This document shows, in pieces, positions 27,075 to 35,037 of a DNA stretch of 64,000 nt (position 1 is the first letter of the stretch; each line of letters begins with the position of its first letter). The DNA is taken from the NCBI RefSeq assembly GCF_014306105.1, contig NZ_JACRVF010000003.1, positions 1 to 64,000 of the forward strand, read 5' to 3'. The notes beneath the pieces were generated by a model, which worked only from the letters and a program-made list of their open reading frames with translations, searched no databases and was not told the origin of the DNA. A program made the position numbers and the translations under genes. Source of the stretch: Pontibacter cellulosilyticus (GTDB lineage: Bacteria; Bacteroidota; Bacteroidia; Cytophagales; Hymenobacteraceae).

Positions 27075-28147
27075 TACTTAGATACAGCTATTGTTTTATG
27101 TGCTGCCTTTTTAGAGGCATAATAATAAACTAACAGTAATTGAAACTGCACTCCAAAAAGTAGTGCCGCAAAGGTTAGGTGGAGAGGCTGTAAAAATGCA
27201 GGAATTGCAAAGTATGCTAAAACTACACCTATCACTATTTCTATCCCTACCAGCAATAGCATCGTGCTGGTTAATGTGTTCAGCGTTCGATCCTTCAACT
27301 TATACAGCATGTAAGCCAGGTACAGGTGCAACGCAAGTATAAGTATTGAGAAAGAGCGGTGTACATAAAATGATGTACTTAACTGCTCTACCCAACTTTC
27401 GCGTCCTGCTCCACTCATTGCAAAAGCTACCTGATCCACCTCCTCGCGTACTTGCGTACCAATCAGAATCTGAATAAATGTAACTCCGGCAATTAACCAA
27501 AGGTATAAACTGATCCTACCGCTGTAGGTAACCCTACCCTCTAAGGCTTCTCTATTTGGTCTTGTAACAGCGTATTGTAACAAAGCTACCAGCACTAATG
27601 CCAGTGCCATGTGTATTGTAACTGTAACAGGTAATAGATTTGTTGATACTACGATAGAACCTAACCAGCCCTGAATTCCTACTAGTATAAAACTACCTAA
27701 TGCAAGATAAAAGATTGTCTTATCCGTTTTTAGGTATGGTATAGCGTAAAGTACAGTTAGGAAAATAAAAAAACCTATCAGCACACCAACTAAGCGATTC
27801 AGGTATTCGATCCAAGTCTTCGTTACATTGAATTCTGTTTCTATGTACTGGCTCGGATGCGAGAAAATAGAAGCTGAGACCTCTTCAAAACCTACTTTGT
27901 CGAGAAATCCAGCAAGCTTCTGGTTCTTTTCTATTCGCTTCTGTTTGTATACCTCTAGGTAGTTTTCTGGTAATTGACTAACATCAGTCGGAGGAACCCA
28001 ACTGCCGAAGCACTTTGGCCAGTCTGGGCAACCCATACCTGAACCAGTACTACGAACGATTCCTCCGACTAATATTAGAAAGTATACAGCAATAACTGTA
28101 AGTACTCCTATAGTTTTAAACCTTTTATGAAAAGATTTATTAACCAT
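27074..28147 (-). CDS. ctaA: Heme A synthase (COX15/CtaA family)
   Basis: This 357-residue membrane enzyme oxidises the C8 methyl of heme O to a formyl group, producing heme A. It shows the two-bundle arrangement of the family, with the first-bundle GGIVRSTGSGMGCPDWPKC block, the EYLNRLVGVLIG histidine-region block and the second-bundle SFYVHRSFSILILALH and QPLHLTFA segments. The cysteine in GMGCPDWPKC belongs to the conserved pair region. It ends overlapping ctaB and starts 6 bp after ctaD. Confidence 0.93.
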   Translation of the reverse strand: MVNKSFHKRFKTIGVLTVIAVYFLILVGGIVRSTGSGMGCPDWPKCFGSWVPPTDVSQLPENYLEVYKQKRIEKNQKLAGFLDKVGFEEVSASIFSHPSQYIETEFNVTKTWIEYLNRLVGVLIGFFIFLTVLYAIPYLKTDKTIFYLALGSFILVGIQGWLGSIVVSTNLLPVTVTIHMALALVLVALLQYAVTRPNREALEGRVTYSGRISLYLWLIAGVTFIQILIGTQVREEVDQVAFAMSGAGRESWVEQLSTSFYVHRSFSILILALHLYLAYMLYKLKDRTLNTLTSTMLLLVGIEIVIGVVLAYFAIPAFLQPLHLTFAALLFGVQFQLLLVYYYASKKAAHKTIAVSK

Positions 28148-28153
28148 TAATTG

Positions 28154-29980
28154 TTATTCTAAATCTCTCTCGCTTGGCAGGTTTGATGACTGCGTCTGTG
28201 AGAAAGGTACGTTTTGTGGAATAAAGTCCTCAGATGCACCTGGCTTGCTGTAATCATAAGGCCATCTGTAAACTGTAGGTATCTCACCCGGCCAGTTGCC
28301 ATGTCCAGGTAATACAGGAGTTGTCCACTCAAGGGTGTTAGCATGCCACGGATTTTGCGTAGCTCTACGGCCTTTAAAGATGCTGTAGATAAAGTTAAAT
28401 AAGAAGATAAACTGCGCAGAGAAACCGATGATTGCGGCTAAGCTGATGAACGTATTCATATCAGTGAAGATATTGAATGTCTCAAAGCCTGTCCAGTTGT
28501 AATATCTTCTTGGGAAACCAGCTATACCGATGTAGTGCATTGGCATGAATACCAGATAAACAGAAATGAAGGTCATCCAGAAGTGAACAGAACCAAGCTT
28601 CTCATCCATCATACGACCGAACATCTTGGGGAACCAGTGGTAAACACCGCAGAACATACCAAAGAAAGCCGCAGCACCCATTACAAGGTGGAAGTGAGCC
28701 ACTACAAAGTATGTATCGTGCAGCTGAATGTCTAGAGCTGAGTTACCAAGTATAATACCAGTAAGACCACCAGAAATGAACAGGGATACGAAGCCAATGG
28801 CAAACAACATACCTGTAGAGAATCTGATGTTACCTCTCCATAGTGTCGCAATCCAGTTAAACACTTTAACCGCAGAGGGTACCGCAATAATCAACGTCAG
28901 GAACATGAACACAGATCCCAAGAATGGGTTCATACCTGTTACGAACATGTGGTGCGCCCATACTACGAAAGAAAGGATAGCAATACCGATCATAGATCCA
29001 ATCATCGCTCTGTAACCAAAGATTGGCTTACGAGAGTTAGTAGCGATTACTTCAGAAACTAGTCCAAAAGCAGGAAGAATTACAATGTATACCTCCGGGT
29101 GACCTAAGAACCAGAACAAGTGCTGGAACAGGATTGGGCTACCACCTGTATTAGTTAGAGCCTCACCAGCGATGTAGATATCAGACAAGTAGAAGCTGGT
29201 TCCGAAGCTTCTGTCAAAGATCAATAGTAGAGCTGCTGAGAACAATACCGGGAATGAAAGCAAACCAAGTATAGCTGTGAAGAATAATGCCCAAACAGTA
29301 AGCGGAAGCTTCGTCATAGACATTCCTTTTGTTCTCAGGTTGATGATGGTGGTAATGTAGTTAACACCTGCCAACAGCTGTGATACAATGAAAAGAGCCA
29401 TTGAAATCAACCACATCGTCATACCTGTACCTGAACCCTGAATTGCCTGTGGTAATGCACTTAATGGAGGGTAAACCGTCCAACCGCCTCCTGCAGGGCC
29501 TGTATCCAGGAACAGAGACATAAACATAACTACGCTTGACAGGAAGAACACCCAGAACGAAAGCATGTTCATGAATCCAGAGGCCATGTCTCTTGCTCCA
29601 ATCTGTAGCGGAATCAAGAAGTTAGCGAATGTACCGCTTAGACCGGCTGTTAGTACAAAGAACACCATGATCGTACCATGCATAGTCACCATAGCGAGGT
29701 AAAACTCTGGGTTCAGTTTGCCGTTCTCAATCCATCCTCCCAAAATTGGCTCCAGGAAAGTAAAGGTAGCTTCTGGCCAACCTAACTGTAGACGGAAAAG
29801 TATAGAAAGGAAACCTCCAACAAAAGCCCAGAAAATACCTGCAAACAAAAACTGCTTAGCAATTACTTTATGGTCTTGGCTAAAGATGTACTTCTCTAGG
29901 AAGTTCTGATCGTGATGGTGATCATGCTCTTCGTGTGCATGATGTACATCTGGATGAATAGATATATCTGTACTAGACAT
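28154..29980 (-). CDS. ctaD: Cytochrome c oxidase subunit I
   Basis: This is the catalytic subunit of a heme-copper oxidase, 608 residues with 12-13 transmembrane helices. It carries heme a and the heme a3-CuB centre. Heme a ligand candidates lie in VTMHGTIMVF and HFHLVMG. The CuB ligands include His in GHPEVYI, whose Tyr crosslinks to it, and the HH pair of WAHHMF. HDTYFVVAHFH holds the a3 ligand. The GHPEVYI tyrosine marks an A-type oxidase. The N-terminus is rich in histidine (HPDVHHAHEEHDHHHDQ). It lies 18 bp after ctaC. Confidence 0.97.
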   Translation of the reverse strand: MSSTDISIHPDVHHAHEEHDHHHDQNFLEKYIFSQDHKVIAKQFLFAGIFWAFVGGFLSILFRLQLGWPEATFTFLEPILGGWIENGKLNPEFYLAMVTMHGTIMVFFVLTAGLSGTFANFLIPLQIGARDMASGFMNMLSFWVFFLSSVVMFMSLFLDTGPAGGGWTVYPPLSALPQAIQGSGTGMTMWLISMALFIVSQLLAGVNYITTIINLRTKGMSMTKLPLTVWALFFTAILGLLSFPVLFSAALLLIFDRSFGTSFYLSDIYIAGEALTNTGGSPILFQHLFWFLGHPEVYIVILPAFGLVSEVIATNSRKPIFGYRAMIGSMIGIAILSFVVWAHHMFVTGMNPFLGSVFMFLTLIIAVPSAVKVFNWIATLWRGNIRFSTGMLFAIGFVSLFISGGLTGIILGNSALDIQLHDTYFVVAHFHLVMGAAAFFGMFCGVYHWFPKMFGRMMDEKLGSVHFWMTFISVYLVFMPMHYIGIAGFPRRYYNWTGFETFNIFTDMNTFISLAAIIGFSAQFIFLFNFIYSIFKGRRATQNPWHANTLEWTTPVLPGHGNWPGEIPTVYRWPYDYSKPGASEDFIPQNVPFSQTQSSNLPSERDLE

Positions 29981-29998
29981 TTTAAAAGTATTTAAATG

Positions 29999-31063
29999 CT
30001 ATAATTCTGATTTTACCTCTTCAGCTTTCTCTGTCTTGTTAGCTGCAACTGCTTGCTCACTAGTAGAAGAGAATTTTGCTGCTACCTCAGGGTTTTGCAC
30101 TGCAAAAGGAGTCTGCTTTGCTAACCAAGCCTGGTAATCTTCAGGCTCGTCAACTATCAAGATGTAGCGCATCGCAAAGTGGCCACGGCCGCAAATCTCA
30201 GTACAAGCAAGCTCATATTTGAAATCAGGGTTACCTGTTTCGCTGCGCATTTCGTCAGTAGTTTTTGTAGGTACAAACCAGAACTTTGTTGGCATACCTG
30301 GCACAGCATCCATCTTAACTCTGAAGTGAGGTAGGAACACACTGTGGATCACATCGCGAGATCGGATCTTGAAAAGTACAGGCTGGCCTTTTGGCACGTG
30401 AATTTCCATTGGCATGAAGTCGTCCATGGCAGCAGGATCACTAAAGTCAACACCAAACTCGTTTGTTGCCGTAATCAGCGTGTGCTTTGCAACTCCAAGT
30501 TCGCCATCCGCTCCAGGGTAACGAACCATCCAGTTAAACTGCTTACCCATTACCTCAATTACAACAGCATCCTCTGGAGCTGCACTTGTAATTTTAGTCC
30601 AGGTTTTCCAGCCACCAAATACTAATAAAGCCATTACCACTGCCGGTATCATCGTCCAAACTATCTCTAGCTTGTTGTTGTGCGGATAGTAGTAAGCACG
30701 CTTGTCGTCTTGGTGCTGATATTTGAAAGAATAGATGAATAAAAGAACCTGTGTAATAACAAACACTATTCCGATAACAACCATTGTTGTCCAGAACAAG
30801 TCATCTGTCCACTCACCATGAACAGAGGCTAATGGTAAGTTCATGGTGTCCCATGAATCGGCGAATGACCACGCAAAGGCGGCCCCACCTCCTATTAGGA
30901 ATAACAGGAACAATGTACTGTTAACGCGGTTGCTGGTTCTCGTTGTACCAACAGCACGCTGTGATGAACCCCTGAAGATAGAGGCTAGCGTACCTATCCT
31001 GAACAATAAGAACAGGACAACGAATAATAAAACTATGGATAAACCTATGGCGAACGTAATCAT
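29999..31063 (-). CDS. ctaC: Cytochrome c oxidase subunit II
   Basis: This 354-residue subunit houses the binuclear CuA centre that receives electrons. The CuA ligands are in CTEICGRGHFAMR (two Cys, His, Met), with the other His in DVIHSVFLP. The electron-entry tryptophan region is KQFNWMVRYPG. There are four hydrophobic segments rather than the usual two before the cupredoxin domain. No cytochrome c domain is fused at the C-terminus, so electrons must come from separate cytochromes, most simply those of the alternative complex III encoded just upstream. Confidence 0.95.
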   Translation of the reverse strand: MITFAIGLSIVLLFVVLFLLFRIGTLASIFRGSSQRAVGTTRTSNRVNSTLFLLFLIGGGAAFAWSFADSWDTMNLPLASVHGEWTDDLFWTTMVVIGIVFVITQVLLFIYSFKYQHQDDKRAYYYPHNNKLEIVWTMIPAVVMALLVFGGWKTWTKITSAAPEDAVVIEVMGKQFNWMVRYPGADGELGVAKHTLITATNEFGVDFSDPAAMDDFMPMEIHVPKGQPVLFKIRSRDVIHSVFLPHFRVKMDAVPGMPTKFWFVPTKTTDEMRSETGNPDFKYELACTEICGRGHFAMRYILIVDEPEDYQAWLAKQTPFAVQNPEVAAKFSSTSEQAVAANKTEKAEEVKSEL

Positions 31064-31087
31064 TATATAACGCTTTTAGTATAGTCT

Positions 31088-32356
31088 CTAAACATGATGG
31101 TGAACACTTTCTTCGAGGAACGGGTGGTTTACCGGAACCAGCGAAGCTTTTGTCAATCCCTTCGTGAAAGTTAACAGGAACACACCCAGAAATACCAGAG
31201 CAGTACCAATTTCTATAAATCCTAAACCAGCGTCACCCCGAAGTGTTCCAGGCATCATCATTAGGTAGAAATCAAACCAATGACCAATTAAGATGGCTAT
31301 AGTTACAATCTTTAGCATGATCATCTGGCGCTTTGCATCTCTTGTCATTAGAACAAGGAAAGGGAATGCAAAGTTTATCAAAAGGTTAAAGAAAAATATC
31401 CAAGTATACTTCCCATCGCTTCCGCTCAGACGCTCTAAGAAATAGATCGATTCCTCAGGTATGTTTGCATACCATATAAGAACGAACTGAGAGAACCAGA
31501 TGTAAGTCCAGAAGATAGAGAAGGCAAATACAAATTTTCCTAAGTCGTGCAGGTGGTTTGAATTAACATGCTTCAGGTAACCATTCTGCTTAAGAATGAT
31601 TACTGTTAATGTTGTAGCAGCAAGACCTGATACAAACCAGCTCGCAAATACATACCAACCGAACATGGTAGAGAACCAGTGTGTATCAATTGATAATACC
31701 CAGTCCCATGCTGACATCGAAGATGATACACCGAAGATTACCAGGAATATCGCTGAAATTCTGATGCTCTTGTGGTAATAGGATGTTCCACCGTGGATGT
31801 CTTCATTGATAGAAGTTCTTCTTAACCAGTTAAAGAAAAGAATCCACAACGCAAAGAATACAACCATTCTGATCAGGAAGAACCAGAAGTTTAGGTATCC
31901 TGACTTACCTGCAATAATTGGGTCGTAACGTGGATCATTTACATCATATAAATATTCATGTGTCCAGTGAAATATATCATGTCCACCGAATAGGAAAACA
32001 ACTAGCATTACTACTGCACCAATTGGCAGATAATAGCTCAGTGCTTCCGGAATTCTTTTGATCAATACAGACCATCCTGCGTAAGCTACATATTGCACTG
32101 CTACGAAGAATGTACCAATAAGGGCAATACCTGTAAAGTATACGTTATTCAACCATAGGTTTACAAATAGTCTTTTAGCCCATGAAGCTGCTTCATGACC
32201 AGCTGCGGTAGCCTCACCGTGTCCTTCACCGTGATCAGCTCCTCCGCCTAAGGCCATAAAGATTATCCCTGCTATAAGCAATACAACACCTATAGCTATC
32301 ATTAAGAAAAACTTATTGTTTGTTTTTCTGGAAATGATGAGTCTTTCTTCTGTCAT
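31088..32356 (-). CDS. actF: Alternative complex III subunit ActF (quinol:cytochrome c oxidoreductase)
   Basis: This 422-residue polytopic membrane subunit has about ten helices. It is related to ActC/NrfD-type proteins and lines the membrane core of alternative complex III. The segment after the first helix is rich in His and Gly (DHGEGHGEATAAGHE), and the protein ends in SVHHHV. The SSMSAWDWVLSIDTHWFSTMFGWYVF block is typical of ActF. It is the last of six contiguous act genes and lies 24 bp before ctaC, linking the quinol-oxidising complex with its terminal oxidase. Confidence 0.92.
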   Translation of the reverse strand: MTEERLIISRKTNNKFFLMIAIGVVLLIAGIIFMALGGGADHGEGHGEATAAGHEAASWAKRLFVNLWLNNVYFTGIALIGTFFVAVQYVAYAGWSVLIKRIPEALSYYLPIGAVVMLVVFLFGGHDIFHWTHEYLYDVNDPRYDPIIAGKSGYLNFWFFLIRMVVFFALWILFFNWLRRTSINEDIHGGTSYYHKSIRISAIFLVIFGVSSSMSAWDWVLSIDTHWFSTMFGWYVFASWFVSGLAATTLTVIILKQNGYLKHVNSNHLHDLGKFVFAFSIFWTYIWFSQFVLIWYANIPEESIYFLERLSGSDGKYTWIFFFNLLINFAFPFLVLMTRDAKRQMIMLKIVTIAILIGHWFDFYLMMMPGTLRGDAGLGFIEIGTALVFLGVFLLTFTKGLTKASLVPVNHPFLEESVHHHV

Positions 32357-32382
32357 TATCTTTTAATAATTATGCCTTAGAC

Positions 32383-33072
32383 TTAATTTTTAGGTGTTTC
32401 TTTCGTTGGTGTTCCTGCTGGCGTACCAGTTACAGGATTGTCAGTTATAGACTCACCACCAGCCTCATCTCTAACTTCAGAATCAGCGTCTACAGCTGTT
32501 GCTGTTTCTCCTTTCTGAAGCTGCTGTACATACATCACAATTTTCCAGCGTTCAGTTGGATCAACCTGAGAGCCATGTGGCATCATGCGGCCTCTACCAT
32601 TTGTTATTACATGGAATATATGACCAGCAGGAAGAGTTGCTACACGACCTGCAGTATAAGATGGAACTCCTTTAAACTTCTGCCCTACTAATCCTTGTCC
32701 ATCTCCTTGCTCACCGTGGCATGGAGCGCAAAAGCGCGTATAAAGTACTTTTCCTTCTTCAAGGTTAGCTGTAGTGCGCTGTAATGGGTTTGTTAACTCA
32801 ACACCTGCAGTTTCAGCATCATCTTTCGACAAATAAAGATTGTATCCCTCTTTACCGCGGGCTACTGTACCAGCAGCAGGTTGGCGCATGTTCATACCGC
32901 CTGGGTTATACTTGTTTTCTTTTATTTGTGAATATGGATCAAGAGGAACAGAGTGGTACATATCTGGTGCATACTCTAATCCTGGATCTTGCTCATTACT
33001 GCAGGCTACTACCAATGCAGATGAGAAAAGTATAGCTGAGGCTCTAAAACCTATTTTAGATATTCTTTTCAT
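32383..33072 (-). CDS. actE: Alternative complex III monoheme cytochrome c subunit ActE
   Basis: This 229-residue lipoprotein has a signal peptide with lipobox VVAC (lipidated Cys24). One CxxCH heme site occurs in RFCAPCHGEQGDGQG, and the probable distal Met is in RMMPHGSQ. It is exported and anchored at the periplasmic face of the complex, where it passes electrons onward. It ends 26 bp before actF, and its start overlaps the actD stop by 1 bp. Confidence 0.92.
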   Translation of the reverse strand: MKRISKIGFRASAILFSSALVVACSNEQDPGLEYAPDMYHSVPLDPYSQIKENKYNPGGMNMRQPAAGTVARGKEGYNLYLSKDDAETAGVELTNPLQRTTANLEEGKVLYTRFCAPCHGEQGDGQGLVGQKFKGVPSYTAGRVATLPAGHIFHVITNGRGRMMPHGSQVDPTERWKIVMYVQQLQKGETATAVDADSEVRDEAGGESITDNPVTGTPAGTPTKETPKN

Positions 33073-33596
33073 TATTTTATTACCTCCTTCTCATTAACTT
33101 CGATTGCACCGTTAGAGCGAAGCAGGTTATTTAAAGCAGACAAATCAGTAACACCTTCTTTTATTTCGATTGCCATTACAAACTTGTCGTCTGTAGAGCG
33201 TTTATCGAAAACATTTACACGAAGTGATGGCTTAAGCTTACTCACTATAAAGAAAGTTATTACCATACCGAAGGCTGCACATAATACAGTAAGCTCGAAC
33301 GTTACTGGGATGAATGATGGAAGTGCAATGTGCGGCTTACCACCAATGATCATCGGCCAGTCGAATCCTAGCATCCAGATTTGCATCCAAAGTGCGAATG
33401 ATGTTCCAAATAAGCCGCAGAAGAAAGCGACAATTGGAAGTCTTGAGCGCTTGATACCTAATACATCATCAATTCCGTGTACTGGATAAGGTGAAAATAC
33501 ATCGTAAATCTTAGTACCGGCAGCGCGGATGTTTTCGATGGCTGATAACAGCACATCTTCATCATCATAAATACCTAGAACAAACTTTTTATTCAT
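33072..33596 (-). CDS. actD: Alternative complex III subunit ActD (DUF3341)
   Basis: This 174-residue membrane subunit has a soluble N-terminal part ([21 protein letters not shown]), the block [20 protein letters not shown], two transmembrane helices and a short C-terminal domain. This is the DUF3341 pattern of ActD. It overlaps the actC end by 8 bp. Confidence 0.9.
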   Translation of the reverse strand: MNKKFVLGIYDDEDVLLSAIENIRAAGTKIYDVFSPYPVHGIDDVLGIKRSRLPIVAFFCGLFGTSFALWMQIWMLGFDWPMIIGGKPHIALPSFIPVTFELTVLCAAFGMVITFFIVSKLKPSLRVNVFDKRSTDDKFVMAIEIKEGVTDLSALNNLLRSNGAIEVNEKEVIK

Positions 33597-35016
33597 TGCT
33601 GTGATGTGGATTAGTATTCAATTCTTTTTCAGTTCCGTGCATGGTTTTATGCGGATGGTGCTTCACTCCTGAAGATGACTTAAGGATAGCCTTAACTTCT
33701 GCCATGTTAACCACTGGGAAAAACTTAGCGAATAAGAAGAAAAGTGTGAAGAACAAACCGATTGTACCAACATAAACTCCAATATCAATCATAGTTGGAG
33801 AGAACATGGCCCATGATGATGGAAGGTAATCTCTGTGAAGCGATGTTACGATAATTACGAAACGCTCGAACCACATACCGATGTTCACAAAGATGGAGAT
33901 GATGAACGTCGCTGTTAAGCTTCTTCTGATCTTTCTGAACCAGAATAGCTGAGGCGTAATTACGTTACATGTCATCATCGACCAGTATGCCCACCAGTAA
34001 GGACCGAAAGCACGATTGATGAACGCATACTGCTCATACTCTACACCTGAATACCAAGCGATGAAGAACTCTGTAGTATAAGCGATACCTACAATAGATC
34101 CTGTCAGGATAATTACCTTGTTCATCGACTCCACGTGCTCTAGTGTAATATAGTGCTCCAGGTGGAAAGTCTTTCTGGTAATGATCATCAGGGTTAACAC
34201 CATTGCGAAACCTGAGAAGATCGCACCGGCAACGAAGTATGGAGGGAAGATCGTGGTGTGCCATCCCGGAATTACTGACGTTGCAAAGTCAAAAGATACG
34301 ATGGTGTGTACAGAAAGTACCAGTGGCGTTGCAAGACCAGCAAGAATCAATGATACTGTCTCGTAACGTGACCAAGCTTTAGCAGAACCAGTCCAGCCAA
34401 ATGATAAAACTGAATAAGCTCTTCTTGCGATTGGGCCTGTTGCTCTGTCTCGGATGGTAGCAAAGTCAGGAATAAGACCGATGTACCAGAATACTAAAGA
34501 AACAGAGAAGTACGTTGAGATGGCAAATACGTCCCAAAGAAGCGGTGAGTTAAAGTTAACCCAAAGCGAACCGAACGTGTTTGGCAACGGAAGTACCCAG
34601 TAAGCTAACCAAGGACGTCCCATGTGTAGTACCGGGAACATCGCGGCGCAAATTACGGCGAAGATCGTCATCGCCTCAGCTGCGCGGTTAATAGAAGTTC
34701 TCCACTTCTGGCGGAATAGTAAAAGGATTGCTGAGATCAGTGTACCTGCGTGACCGATACCTACCCACCATACGAAGTTGGTAATATCCCAGGCCCAGCC
34801 TACTGTTTTATTCAATCCCCACTCACCGATACCGTACCAAAGCGTACGATAGCAGGAGTAAATAAATATAGCTAAGCCAACTAACGATACAGCAAGGGCA
34901 GCTGCCCAACGTGCGTTGGGCTTGGCCTCCACTTGTCTGCAGACATCATTGGTGATGTCGTGGTATGTTTTCCCCCCCGTTACTAGAGGCTCTCTTATCG
35001 GAGATACGTGCTGCAT
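33589..35016 (-). CDS. actC: Alternative complex III membrane subunit ActC (NrfD/PsrC-like)
   Basis: This 475-residue protein has about ten transmembrane helices and belongs to the polysulfide-reductase NrfD family. It forms the probable quinol-binding membrane core next to ActB. Characteristic stretches are [24 protein letters not shown], here at about residues 93-116, and [10 protein letters not shown]. It starts 21 bp after actB and overlaps actD. Confidence 0.93.
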   Translation of the reverse strand: MQHVSPIREPLVTGGKTYHDITNDVCRQVEAKPNARWAAALAVSLVGLAIFIYSCYRTLWYGIGEWGLNKTVGWAWDITNFVWWVGIGHAGTLISAILLLFRQKWRTSINRAAEAMTIFAVICAAMFPVLHMGRPWLAYWVLPLPNTFGSLWVNFNSPLLWDVFAISTYFSVSLVFWYIGLIPDFATIRDRATGPIARRAYSVLSFGWTGSAKAWSRYETVSLILAGLATPLVLSVHTIVSFDFATSVIPGWHTTIFPPYFVAGAIFSGFAMVLTLMIITRKTFHLEHYITLEHVESMNKVIILTGSIVGIAYTTEFFIAWYSGVEYEQYAFINRAFGPYWWAYWSMMTCNVITPQLFWFRKIRRSLTATFIISIFVNIGMWFERFVIIVTSLHRDYLPSSWAMFSPTMIDIGVYVGTIGLFFTLFFLFAKFFPVVNMAEVKAILKSSSGVKHHPHKTMHGTEKELNTNPHHSNE

Positions 35017-35037
35017 AGCGCTATAGAAATTTTATTT

